Of a DNA stretch of 22,899 bases, positions 13,913 to 21,798 are shown one piece after another. The DNA comes from a virus: the IMG/VR virus record IMGVR_UViG_3300032291_002670, positions 1 to 22,899 of that record. The stretch is one strand, 5' to 3'. Within the stretch, counting starts at the first letter, position 1, and every line of letters begins with the position of its first letter. The notes under the pieces are model-generated. The model was not told the DNA's origin. It searched no databases and saw only the letters and a list, made by a program, of their open reading frames with translations. The position numbers and the translations under genes were made by a program.

Positions 13913-15133
13913 ATGGCCACTAAAAAGATTTCTGAACTGCCGGAGAAGCTCGACCCAGCGGTTGAGGACATCCTCCCGCTCGTTGACGCGACCGACCCAA
14001 ATAACTTAATCACTAAGCGCACGACCGTGGGTGCGCTAGTTGCTTTGATTCCGGGTGGCGGCGGTGGCGGTGGTGGCGGCATAGGTGCCACCGGTTTACG
14101 CGGCCCGACTGGCGTACAGGGAGCGACAGGGCCCTCTGGCCCGACTGGCGCCGCTGGTGTGCGCGGCGTAACAGGTGTCGCTGGTCCAACGGGCGCCGTC
14201 GGTCCGACAGGCGCAGCTGGTCCGACAGGCGTCGGCATCACCGGTATGACTGGCGCCACGGGCTTGTTTGGCCCGACCGGTGTTCTAGGCGCGACTGGGC
14301 CCACGGGCCCAGTTGGTATTTTTGGCGCGACGGGCGCCATCGGTACGACTGGCGTGACAGGACCCACCGGTCCGCAGGGCAATGCCGGCCCGACAGGTTT
14401 AGCTGGTCCTTCTGGCGTTGTCGGCACTGTCAGAGCAGCTGACGTTGTATTTACATACTCAGGCACCAGCTACACAACAGCTGACGATGCGTTGCGCGGG
14501 CTTATTGCCGGCGGGACTGGCGGAGGTGGAGGAGGTGGCGGCGGCGGTATCGTAACGCCAAAAGCTTCGCTTACGAGCAACGTGCGGCAAGTCGAGTACG
14601 GGGCTACAGTTACGAGCGTGACTTTGAATTGGGTGTGGTCAAGCGTGCCGACAATCGTGTCGCTCTCGCTATCTGGAGTGGGCGCAATTGACCCAGCACT
14701 CGCCAGCTACACGCTTAATGACTTAAATATCACAACCGATACAACGTACGCGTTAACTTATGGCGTTACCGTAGAGGGCATTGACGGCACGATAATCAAC
14801 ACGGCTACGACAAGTATTTCGTTTTTACCCAGACGGTACTGGGGCTACTCCGCGGCTGCCGAACTTGACGATGCAGGTATTTTGGCACTATTCTCGGAGC
14901 TTGCAATAAACAGGCTGCAAACCCGAACACTTAACCCGGCTAACCAATATCTCTATTTTGTTTGGCCGGAAGCGTACGGCACTCCTACTTTTAAGTTCAA
15001 CGGCATAGCGAATTCGGCGTGGATTTTGACGATGCGTACTGTTATAAATGCGTATGGCGCGGCTGCGCCGTGCAACATCTACCGCAGCGAATATAAACAG
15101 AGTGGCGCAAACATCGTGATTGAGGTGCTGTAA
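13913..15133 (+). CDS. Collagen-like tail fibre / adhesin
   Basis: This 406-residue protein is modular. Residues 1-47 resemble a phage fibre attachment domain ([10 protein letters not shown], then [17 protein letters not shown]). Nine Gly (48-56) form a hinge. Residues 58-173 are 38 Gly-X-Y triplets (GAT, GPT, GPQ types) that should form a collagen-like triple helix, so the fibre is trimeric. A second ten-Gly hinge lies near residue 205. The C-terminal half is beta-rich ([38 protein letters not shown]) and is probably the receptor-binding or tip region. Thr fills the third place in 19 of the 38 triplets. It is the first gene after the intergenic dyad, and its stop overlaps the next start. Confidence 0.82.
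   Translation: MATKKISELPEKLDPAVEDILPLVDATDPNNLITKRTTVGALVALIPGGGGGGGGGIGATGLRGPTGVQGATGPSGPTGAAGVRGVTGVAGPTGAVGPTGAAGPTGVGITGMTGATGLFGPTGVLGATGPTGPVGIFGATGAIGTTGVTGPTGPQGNAGPTGLAGPSGVVGTVRAADVVFTYSGTSYTTADDALRGLIAGGTGGGGGGGGGGIVTPKASLTSNVRQVEYGATVTSVTLNWVWSSVPTIVSLSLSGVGAIDPALASYTLNDLNITTDTTYALTYGVTVEGIDGTIINTATTSISFLPRRYWGYSAAAELDDAGILALFSELAINRLQTRTLNPANQYLYFVWPEAYGTPTFKFNGIANSAWILTMRTVINAYGAAAPCNIYRSEYKQSGANIVIEVL
14084..14431 (+). repeat. Gly-X-Y triplet array (collagen-like)
   Basis: There are sixteen triplets, then a two-residue Gly-Val interruption (residues 106-107), then 22 triplets. At DNA level the array is a degenerate 9-base period (GGC/GGT-N3-N3) with frequent CCGAC(A/T) blocks. 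Thr is the most common third residue. The codons vary, so the array is not a recent exact tandem duplication. Confidence 0.85.
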
Positions 15134-15390
15134 TGTCGGCTATTCGCGGGACAAATGTCGGCGCGCCTATTGTCCCCGGCGCGGAAGCGGATCAGTTTCC
15201 TACGCACATTGATAAATACGGCTCTGGCGGTTACAGGGCGGTGCTCAACAACGCCGCCCGCGACGCCATTCCAGTGGCTCGGCGGCAGGCGGGTATGGTA
15301 GTATTAGTTACCGAAACTCAGCAGTCTTGGGTGCTATCAGACGACTTAACTACGTGGATTGAACAAGTTTTAGACGGCGGTAATTTTTGA
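15133..15390 (+). CDS. Small accessory tail/fibre protein, 85 aa
   Basis: The start shares one base with the fibre stop (TAATG). The N terminus is Gly/Pro-rich (GTNVGAPIVPGAEADQFP). The following RAVLNNAARDAIPVARRQ, then AGMVVLVTE and SWVLSDDLTTWIEQ, resembles a short domain I know from phage fibre operons and from the attachment parts of larger adhesins (type R..IP..RR..GM.V.V......Y.L...T.W). It is probably a structural or connector piece of the distal tail. It lies between two fibre genes, and its TGA stop is part of the ribosome binding site of the next gene. Confidence 0.65.
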   Translation: MSAIRGTNVGAPIVPGAEADQFPTHIDKYGSGGYRAVLNNAARDAIPVARRQAGMVVLVTETQQSWVLSDDLTTWIEQVLDGGNF

Positions 15391-15403
15391 GGTGAAATAT
15401 GGC
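15387..15403 (+). promoter_or_regulatory. Ribosome binding site leader shared with 17422-17438
   Basis: TTGAGGTGAAATATGGC holds the stop codon of the previous gene (TGA), the AGGTG ribosome binding site and the next ATG. The same 17 bases with one change stand before the gene at 17434. Confidence 0.6.
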
Positions 15404-16781
15404 TAGTATTTTACGTATTCGTCGGCGGATTACAGGCGCCGCCGGGGCGCCATCGTCGTTAAAAAACGCAGAATTGGCATACAATGAAATTGAAAATGTC
15501 CTTTACTATGGAAAAGGCGATAACGGCAGCGGCACCGCTACGAGCATTATTCAGATCGCCGGCTCCGGCGTGTATGCCACTACGTCATACGTTGACCAGA
15601 CGTTTTCGAAGCTAGGCGCCAGCAATACGTTTGTAGCGGGTTTTACAAACACGTTTGCCGGCACGTTAAATATTTCTGGCACGTTCCAGATTGGCGGCAC
15701 AGCAGTCAATAGCACAGCCGCTGAGCTTAATACGTTGAACAGCGTGACGGCTGGTACAGCCGCTGCGAGTAAAGCGCTCGTTCTTGATAGTTCCCGCAAC
15801 ATCGAAAACATCAACAGGCTGACGGCGACGAGCCTGCAGAATGCCGCATCTAACCCAACGTTCACAGTGAGCAGTGCTGGTGCAGTGGTAGGCGCAAGCC
15901 TGACGTCGGCCACAATTAATATCGGCAGCAGCGCGTTTACCGCCAGTAGCTCGGCTGCCGCGTTTACGACCTCGCTACAATCGGCCTCGTTCTCGACAAG
16001 CGGTTCTGGCAATATTACTGCTGGCGGCGATCTTATCGCGACGGGCAACGCCTATGCCTCGACCAACAAAAAGTTGGCGACAGAAGAGTACGTAAACTCT
16101 GTGCAGCAGGGCTTAGACGTCAAGCAGTCCGTGCGCGTGGCCACGACTGAAAACATTACGCTGAGCGGCACACAGACGATTGACGGTGTAGCCGTAGTCG
16201 CCGGCGACCGCGTGCTGGTCAAAAACCAGACTAACGGAATTAACAATGGTATCTATGTTGTTGCCGCCGGGGCGTGGACGCGTTCCACAGACGCAGACGT
16301 TAACGCCGACGTCACAGCTGGGCTATTCACGTTTGTTTCAGAGGGTACGCAGAACGCGGACTCCGGCTGGATTCTGACGGCTGACGACGCAATTGCAGTT
16401 GGTACAACCAGTTTGACTTTTGTGCAGTTCAGCGGCGCGGGCATGATCACGATTGATAGTGCGTCTACTGCCAACGTGACGAGCGGGCTTGAAAAAGACG
16501 GGAACTATCTGCGCCTCGACGTGCGCTTGAAGCGGATTGCCAATCTTACCGGCGTCACCGCTGACAAGCTCATCTATGTGAGCGGCACAGATACGTTTTC
16601 CACGACAAATTTTACAGCCAAGGGTCGTGATCTCGTAGCCGGCGTTGACGCGGCTGCCATGCGGACGACCTTGGGACTCGGGTCTATTGCGACGCAAGAG
16701 TCCAACAACGTCTCAATTTCGGGCGGCAGTATTTCAAGCGTAACGTTAGATTTGGTAACGCTTGACGGCGGCGTGTTTTAA
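15399..16781 (+). CDS. Long tail fibre protein
   Basis: The 460-residue protein begins with an attachment module (MASILRIRRRITGAAGAPSS, then LKNAELAYNEIENVLYYG) common at the N terminus of phage fibres. Residues about 60-200 are Ala/Ser/Thr-rich, with the fibre repeat TAAELNTLNSVTAG and ASKALVLDSSRNI, likely a trimeric beta-helical shaft. Residues about 225-350 match a widespread fibre domain (LATEEYVNSVQQGLDVK; QTNGINNGIYVVAAGAWTR; SGWILTADDAIAVGTTSLTF). The rest is another shaft-like part, ending SSVTLDLVTLDGGVF without a recognisable chaperone or depolymerase domain. It probably forms part of the distal tail that contacts the host. Confidence 0.82.
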   Translation: MASILRIRRRITGAAGAPSSLKNAELAYNEIENVLYYGKGDNGSGTATSIIQIAGSGVYATTSYVDQTFSKLGASNTFVAGFTNTFAGTLNISGTFQIGGTAVNSTAAELNTLNSVTAGTAAASKALVLDSSRNIENINRLTATSLQNAASNPTFTVSSAGAVVGASLTSATINIGSSAFTASSSAAAFTTSLQSASFSTSGSGNITAGGDLIATGNAYASTNKKLATEEYVNSVQQGLDVKQSVRVATTENITLSGTQTIDGVAVVAGDRVLVKNQTNGINNGIYVVAAGAWTRSTDADVNADVTAGLFTFVSEGTQNADSGWILTADDAIAVGTTSLTFVQFSGAGMITIDSASTANVTSGLEKDGNYLRLDVRLKRIANLTGVTADKLIYVSGTDTFSTTNFTAKGRDLVAGVDAAAMRTTLGLGSIATQESNNVSISGGSISSVTLDLVTLDGGVF

Positions 16782-16787
16782 GCAAAA

Positions 16788-17069
16788 ATGGCTGTCACAC
16801 TTCGACATAAACGGAGCACGACCCCGGGCGCAGTGCCGCAGCCGGCAGACCTGCTGCCGGGTGAGCTAGCGGTCAACGTCGCTGACAAAAAGTGGTTTAC
16901 AAAAACAGCTGCTGGCGCTATTGTTTGTTTGAACTTTTTGACGGTGTTGGACGGCGGCGAGATTACTAGCGGTGACAGCGGTGGTAGTGGTGGCGGAGGT
17001 GGTGGAATCAGCGGGCTGTCAAACTGGGTGGCCGCGAGCAGAGAATTTAACTATAGCTGGAGCAACTAA
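16788..17069 (+). CDS. Short fibre-like protein: anchor domain plus Gly hinge only
   Basis: The first 50 residues (TLRHKRSTTPGAVPQPADLL, then PGELAVNVADKKWFTKT) are the same sort of anchor as in the preceding long fibre. A Gly/Ser run follows (GDSGGSGGGGGGIS) and then only 20 residues to the stop (SNWVAASREFNYSWSN). Usual fibres continue for hundreds of residues. This is either a remnant that lost its tip or a small adaptor. No frame in the next kilobase extends it, because the next genes start on their own. It begins six bases after the previous stop. Confidence 0.7.
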   Translation: MAVTLRHKRSTTPGAVPQPADLLPGELAVNVADKKWFTKTAAGAIVCLNFLTVLDGGEITSGDSGGSGGGGGGISGLSNWVAASREFNYSWSN

Positions 17070-17071
17070 TT

Positions 17072-17425
17072 ATGCCCGCCCCAAATCTAAATAGCCCAAC
17101 ACGCGTTGAAGGTAAGGTTGCCGCGCTGGCCATTACCGCGACGCCGACAAGTATTGTGGCTAATGCCGCGGACAGCAATACTGTAGTGCGTATTAACACG
17201 TTAATGGTAAGCAACGTAAATGGCGCAACCGCTGGTAGCCTAAATGTTGACTTGTACCGCGGCGGAGTGGCGTATTTTTTCGCAAAAACAGTTAGTATCA
17301 ACCCAGATGAAAGTCTGAGCATATTTGATCGGTACGTGTATTTGGAGCCCGGCGACAGCTTACGTTTAACAGCAGATGCGGCAGAAAAAATGCACGCTGT
17401 GTGCACGTACGAAATAATCTCTTGA
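17072..17425 (+). CDS. Small virion structural protein, 117 aa
   Basis: The ATG is two bases after the stop of the short fibre gene. After a 15-residue polar start the chain is a run of strands: VAALAITATPTSIVANAADS, VVRINTLMVSNVNG, AYFFAKTVSINPDESLSIF, and DRYVYLEPGDSLRLTADAAE. The central pattern (contact residues, then YLEPGDSL) resembles a compact beta-sandwich protein often found among phage tail and neck genes, although I cannot name the family. Its stop lies in the shared TTGAGGTGAAAC leader of the next gene. Confidence 0.65.
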   Translation: MPAPNLNSPTRVEGKVAALAITATPTSIVANAADSNTVVRINTLMVSNVNGATAGSLNVDLYRGGVAYFFAKTVSINPDESLSIFDRYVYLEPGDSLRLTADAAEKMHAVCTYEIIS

Positions 17426-17438
17426 GGTGAAACATGGC
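17422..17438 (+). promoter_or_regulatory. Ribosome binding site leader, near copy of 15387-15403
   Basis: TTGAGGTGAAACATGGC differs from the leader at 15387 by a single base. It contains the upstream TGA stop, AGGTG and the ATG at 17434. Confidence 0.6.
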
Positions 17439-18825
17439 GCTTATTGCGTATGAAGGTTTTGAAAACTACAGTTCGTTTAATGACGTAAAATCGTTTCTAG
17501 GTTTTGCAAACTATCAGACTGCCAGCATTATCAACATTACGGACAATGTCATCACTGCGCGTAATAGCTTGAGTTGCCTGAAGATGGTGAGCAGCCGAAC
17601 CTACAACACCGGCTCAGAAATCAATACTGCGCGCGACTACTATCCAAAATTCACCATCGCGTCGCCGACAAACGAGACGTACACAAATGGCGTTGTTGGT
17701 TTTGCTTTCTATCCCCGCTTACCGTCTGGTGGTGGCTGGGGTCCGTTTACGCCAATTGCGGCAATCGTAGGCTCGGATAACAAACCGCATTTCTACATTT
17801 GCTTAAACGCCACATACCAGATTGAGATTCGTCGCTGGAACACTGCCGCGACGATGTCTGGGCGTAATTCTGTAACGGCGGCAAATTATACGTGGAATCA
17901 AGACCACGTTGCGGTTGGTTATAACGAAGGTCAGTACTGCAACGAAGGTCGTACGGGTTATGAACATCACGTCACCGCGCCTTACACGTATTCTTGCAAC
18001 AGCATCAACGCGTCTTGGCCAAGCGCGGCAGCGTCTAGTACAAAATTTGAACTAGTCGGCGCAGCAAGTAATGTTGCGGGCAATTTGATCGTTCCAAATC
18101 AGTGGAATTACATTGAGATCAAATTCGTGTTAGATAACGCCGCGTCGTCTAATACGGGTAGCGTGCAAGTCAAAATCAATCGTAACGCCGAAGACAACAC
18201 CTTTGATCTAGACCTGAGCAACGTGCGCACAAGTACACAGGCGACAAATACATATCAAAAATTGATGTTTGGCATTGTCTGGGCGCACACGTCAGCCGGT
18301 ACAAATGGCGCCGCAAATCTTGGCTGGACGACTTACATTGACGACATCTATTGGCTTGATACAACAACAAGCACGCTCAACAATTTTCTTGGCCGCGTCA
18401 GCTGTCAAAAAATAAACTACACCACAAACGTAAGCAACACTGCGTTCACTGGCGGTTTGTCTGCTATTCAAGAACCGTTTTCGGGTCCACTGAGTTATAC
18501 GCTGCCCGCAGGTTCTGGTGGCGTTATAGCGTTTAACGCCACTAATCAAGATATCACTTTTTCTGTGTCGGCCGCGCCTATTGCGTTTAAACCGTTGGCG
18601 GTACAGCAGTTTGTTTACGGCCATAAAGATGGCGGCAACAACGTTGTACGCTGTCGCGGAAACTATCTTGGCGCCGTGTCCGCAACTACTGATTTAACGC
18701 TAACAACAGATTCGACAAACGGCGGTATTCGGTACGCTACTTACACTACGGCGCCAGACGGCACCGAGTGGACAGCCGACAAGCTTAAAAACACACAATT
18801 TTCACACACAATTGTGACGCCATAA
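17434..18825 (+). CDS. Large tail protein with jelly-roll (LamG/ConA-like) fold
   Basis: The 463 residues start with LIAYEGFENYSSFNDVKSF and continue as a beta-sandwich-like domain: GVVGFAFYPRLP, HFYICLNATYQIEIRRW, YIEIKFVLDNAASSN, GSVQVKINRNAEDN, and TTYIDDIYWLD. The order (folded front, WNYIEIKF strand, then IDDIYW and NNFLGRV) is one I know from phage tail proteins with LamG-like, glycan-binding character. The last 100 residues are a separate beta-rich part ending EWTADKLKNTQFSHTIV. It should sit on the distal tail and may bind sugars. There is no enzyme motif. Its stop overlaps the next start (TAATG). Confidence 0.72.
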   Translation: MALIAYEGFENYSSFNDVKSFLGFANYQTASIINITDNVITARNSLSCLKMVSSRTYNTGSEINTARDYYPKFTIASPTNETYTNGVVGFAFYPRLPSGGGWGPFTPIAAIVGSDNKPHFYICLNATYQIEIRRWNTAATMSGRNSVTAANYTWNQDHVAVGYNEGQYCNEGRTGYEHHVTAPYTYSCNSINASWPSAAASSTKFELVGAASNVAGNLIVPNQWNYIEIKFVLDNAASSNTGSVQVKINRNAEDNTFDLDLSNVRTSTQATNTYQKLMFGIVWAHTSAGTNGAANLGWTTYIDDIYWLDTTTSTLNNFLGRVSCQKINYTTNVSNTAFTGGLSAIQEPFSGPLSYTLPAGSGGVIAFNATNQDITFSVSAAPIAFKPLAVQQFVYGHKDGGNNVVRCRGNYLGAVSATTDLTLTTDSTNGGIRYATYTTAPDGTEWTADKLKNTQFSHTIVTP

Positions 18826-20447
18826 TGCCGATAAAACGCACTAGCACACGTCTTACGGCTAAGTCCACGCAAGATTACAAACAAGTCTTGCGCGCCGCCG
18901 CTGCCGACCCCCTATCTGCGGCGGGGTCGCAAGTGAGTACTTTTGCCAGTAATTTGTTATTTTTTAGCCGCGACTTACCGTCGAGCGTAATCGTAGCGGC
19001 GGGCGTTCCGCTTGTTCTTTCTGTCAACGCGGAAGCAATTAATAGCCGTGCCGTTTTGAGTTATCAGTGGCAGCGCTCAACAGACGGCGTGACGTGGGTC
19101 AATGAGCAGCAGACAACAGCACGATACTCAAACACGTTCAACCTTGCAGATAACAATTTGCGGCTACGAGTACTAGTAACGCAAGATTTACGTACAATTG
19201 CGAGCGCTGTTTGCCAGCTTACTGTTCTAGCTGCGCCGGCGGCTGTTTCTGGCCTATCCAACTTTGACGACTCTACAATTAGCGGCGCGTATTTAAACGG
19301 GCTATTTTCTGATCAGCCGCTCGACCCGATGAGTGTAACAAAAACTTATTTCAGCGCCGTGTGCGCTGCTGTAATGTTTTCTGAGCCTGTAAGTGGCGCC
19401 GGCATTCCAACGATTAATCTTGCAACTACGCGGCTTTCGGTGCTACTAAGCCAACCAAACGATGTCACAAATTCGATACTGTCTTCTTTTGGTAAGGCGC
19501 AACTAACAGGCCTATTCGTCGATGCCGCAGACCCATCTGGTGCGTTTAGCGAGTCTAATAACGCAAGTCTGTTTTCTGTAGCCGGCCAGCCGTGTACTGC
19601 AAACATCGGCGGAACATCGTCTGCTAATTACACGTACACGGCAAATAATTTTCCAGCAAACTTAGTGTGCTCCGCTGCTGGACAAATATCTGGTTCCGTG
19701 GCGAGCGACGTTAATTTTGAGCGGCAGATCAGTGTAACTGCGACGCATAAAACAACCGGGCAGCAGTATAATCTCAATCTACTTTTGCGGCATGCGATGT
19801 TTTCGCCGCCAGCCACAGCAACTACTTCAGCGCTTGTGCGCCCGAGCACTGACGCCTCGCCCAGCGGTGTAAGTTACAGCGGTAATGCGCGGCAGTTATC
19901 TGCAACAGAGTTTTTACTAACGCCAAATCAAAACAACACGTACGGCACTGCAAGTTTCCCCAACGCTGCAATACAAAATCCGCGCGCATACAAATACAAC
20001 ACAAACGTAATTCGGTTTTCTTTTCAGTATCGTATTTGGGACGGAAACGGCGCAGACGGCTTGAGTTTTGAGTTTGCCCGAGGGTCGGAGAATCCTAGAT
20101 TGTCTACTGGGCCCGTATACGTTTCTGCCGGCATACGGATTGTATTTGACACGTATAACAATAGCGGCAATGACCGGGGCGTACGGATATACGTCGACGG
20201 CAACGCGCCCACACAAATCGTTTCTGGTTCTATACGGTCATCTACGTACAGAACTGTCGTGCTTGAACTTGATCTAACTGCAAACACGCTGTATTACTAT
20301 GTTGAAGGCTACATCGAGGGCACGCTTTCTATTGCCAATGCCGCAGTAATTACGCAAAAAAATGACTGGTCTGTATTTTTTACTGGCGCTTGCGGCGGCG
20401 CAAATGATACCCACTCTATTAACAATTTTACAATCACCTACAGTTAA
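18825..20447 (+). CDS. Ig-domain and lectin-like adhesin
   Basis: The 540-residue protein is built from beta domains. About residues 60-135 form a bacterial Ig-like domain (LSYQWQRSTDGVTWVNEQ, then RLRVLVTQD). A middle region contains GLFSDQPLDPMSV. Near residues 265-325 lies a putative-Ig/cadherin-like part (FPANLVCSAAGQISGSVAS). The C-terminal 170 residues resemble an L-type (legume) lectin sandwich: RFSFQYRIWDGNGADGLSFE, GIRIVFDTYNNSG, RGVRIYVDGN, then FTGACGGANDTHSI. The whole looks like a glycan-binding tail adhesin. The start overlaps the preceding stop by one base, and no ribosome binding site is visible, so translation is likely coupled. Confidence 0.72.
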   Translation: MPIKRTSTRLTAKSTQDYKQVLRAAAADPLSAAGSQVSTFASNLLFFSRDLPSSVIVAAGVPLVLSVNAEAINSRAVLSYQWQRSTDGVTWVNEQQTTARYSNTFNLADNNLRLRVLVTQDLRTIASAVCQLTVLAAPAAVSGLSNFDDSTISGAYLNGLFSDQPLDPMSVTKTYFSAVCAAVMFSEPVSGAGIPTINLATTRLSVLLSQPNDVTNSILSSFGKAQLTGLFVDAADPSGAFSESNNASLFSVAGQPCTANIGGTSSANYTYTANNFPANLVCSAAGQISGSVASDVNFERQISVTATHKTTGQQYNLNLLLRHAMFSPPATATTSALVRPSTDASPSGVSYSGNARQLSATEFLLTPNQNNTYGTASFPNAAIQNPRAYKYNTNVIRFSFQYRIWDGNGADGLSFEFARGSENPRLSTGPVYVSAGIRIVFDTYNNSGNDRGVRIYVDGNAPTQIVSGSIRSSTYRTVVLELDLTANTLYYYVEGYIEGTLSIANAAVITQKNDWSVFFTGACGGANDTHSINNFTITYS

Positions 20448-20450
20448 CCT

Positions 20451-21080
20451 ATGTACACACAAATTGTTGGATGCTACGGCCCGCAGGCTGGTGTTATTGC
20501 GCATCTTTTGAAACTTAGCGGCGTGTTTTTTAACGACGCTACAGATGACACAGCTGCAGATACGTTTACGCACAATTCGTTATTTGAAGACTACTATCGC
20601 CCGTACCTCGACACGCCTGCGCAACCACTGCCGGCTGACGTCACTAAAGAGTTTTACAGCTTTTTACGGCAAACTGATTTGTCGAATACCGCGTCGGTCA
20701 ATAAGACAGACTGGGTTGTGTTTGGCCAAGTAGCGACGCGTATTCGTGGCCGCCTGATTTTTGTGGCGTATTCAGTTGCCGGCTTAGAGAATGAATTTCC
20801 TGCGCCTGTTGACGCAGCGCAGTACGCCGTCGACCACGAGCGCGCATTAAATATGCTAGCCGCGGCCAAAGAAAACGGTTGGGAAACAGTCACGCTGGAC
20901 TATGACAAGTTTATAGCGCAGCCTAAGTATCGCGTTGCTACGTTTAACCAGCTGGGCTACGCACTGCCCGATACAGTTGATACTGTCATGCAGCTGTACC
21001 ATGACCAGCACGCACTGCTTGCTACGAAACAACATCTTGCTGCATTTACAGATGAAAATCCTGCTGACGGGCTATCCTAA
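20451..21080 (+). CDS. Sulfotransferase-like protein lacking the PAPS loop
   Basis: It begins three bases after the adhesin stop. The outline follows phage sulfotransferase-like proteins: an N-terminal strand and helix (IVGCYGPQAGVIAHLLKLSG), an NSLFEDYYRPYL segment like the ENPLFED of that family, and a C-terminal part HERALNMLAAAKENGWETVT followed by LDYDKFI. Where active enzymes carry SGTT/SGTS for the PAPS 5'-phosphosulfate, this one has GPQAG, and the Arg/Ser pair for the 3'-phosphate (cf. YRDFRDVLVS in the next gene) is absent. It is thus probably inactive, regulatory or of altered function. It overlaps the intact sulfotransferase by 29 bases. The assignment is tentative. Confidence 0.45.
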   Translation: MYTQIVGCYGPQAGVIAHLLKLSGVFFNDATDDTAADTFTHNSLFEDYYRPYLDTPAQPLPADVTKEFYSFLRQTDLSNTASVNKTDWVVFGQVATRIRGRLIFVAYSVAGLENEFPAPVDAAQYAVDHERALNMLAAAKENGWETVTLDYDKFIAQPKYRVATFNQLGYALPDTVDTVMQLYHDQHALLATKQHLAAFTDENPADGLS

Positions 21081-21798
21081 GTCCGGCACGACATATTTGT
21101 GCCGCCTTCTTGACTGCCTGTTGCAGGACACGCACCAGATATCTAAACAGCTTTCTTCTGATCTGAAGCGCGCATACCGCCGTGACGACCAGCGCGTTTA
21201 TTTCTCGTATCTCAATAACCCGCTCTACAATAAGCATCAGGTCGTCCCTACGTTTGCGCAGGCAATCGTTCTGTACCGCGATTTCAGGGACGTGCTTGTA
21301 AGCTGCTATTTCCAGCAGAAGTACCGCGAGGATACGAAATACTCTGGTACGCTGTCCGAGTTTATTGACTTTGACTTTGGCGGAATTCGCAGCATTGTGC
21401 GGTTCTACAACGCAGTCGAACACGCGCAGCCAAACATACTGGCTGTGTCATATGAGACACTAGCCGAAAGCTTGCCGGCTATACTCTCTGCGCTCGCTGT
21501 AGAAACCGACAGCGCGTTTATTCGGCGGTGTTTAGCCCAGAACTCGTTTGAGAATATGCGCAAACTCGAAGTCCAAAACTATGGCACCAGCGACATAGCA
21601 GAGCGCATAGAACTCGCGCCCAAAGACCTGACGAACATTGACACGTACAAAACACGCCGCGGCAAAATTGGCGGCTATGTAGACTATCTGACTCCAGACG
21701 ACATAGCTAAAATAAACGCCGTCGTGTTGGCTGAGTACAAGGACGCAGCAAGCAACAGGTGGTGCTATGCCGATTGCAATTCCAAGCCTGAGCATTGA
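21052..21798 (+). CDS. Sulfotransferase (PAPS-dependent)
   Basis: From ATG 21052 the 248 residues open with the phosphosulfate-binding loop at once (LLTGYPKSGTTYLCRLL, Lys10 and Thr13/14), which supports this start over an in-frame TTG at 20935. The 3'-phosphate site follows (IVLYRDFRDVLVSCYFQ, Arg76 and Ser84), then SFENMRKLE and the C-terminal TRRGKIGGYVDYL (residues 201-213), equivalent to the family's RKGxxGxW. All core parts are present, so it should move sulfate from PAPS to a hydroxyl group, most likely on a carbohydrate given its neighbours. It overlaps the genes on both sides by about 30 bases. It is cytoplasmic, with no membrane anchor. Confidence 0.85.
   Translation: MKILLTGYPKSGTTYLCRLLDCLLQDTHQISKQLSSDLKRAYRRDDQRVYFSYLNNPLYNKHQVVPTFAQAIVLYRDFRDVLVSCYFQQKYREDTKYSGTLSEFIDFDFGGIRSIVRFYNAVEHAQPNILAVSYETLAESLPAILSALAVETDSAFIRRCLAQNSFENMRKLEVQNYGTSDIAERIELAPKDLTNIDTYKTRRGKIGGYVDYLTPDDIAKINAVVLAEYKDAASNRWCYADCNSKPEH

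Noticed and set aside
13900-14466. Long minus-strand frame (188 codons) of Pro/Gly/Val repeats
   Set aside because: It is the antisense of the Gly-X-Y array. The periodic GGN codons remove stops on the opposite strand. The + strand gene has attachment, hinge and tip domains and fits its neighbours.
5247-15919. Shared 15-mer GTCGGCCACAATTAA at 5247 and 15905
   Set aside because: Both copies are inside coding DNA and encode the same five residues (SATIN) in unrelated proteins, with no flanking similarity; probably chance.
20935-21051. Longer sulfotransferase starting at TTG 20935
   Set aside because: It would overlap the previous gene by 146 bases and add 39 residues before the cofactor loop, which normally sits close to the N terminus; ATG 21052 fits the family better.
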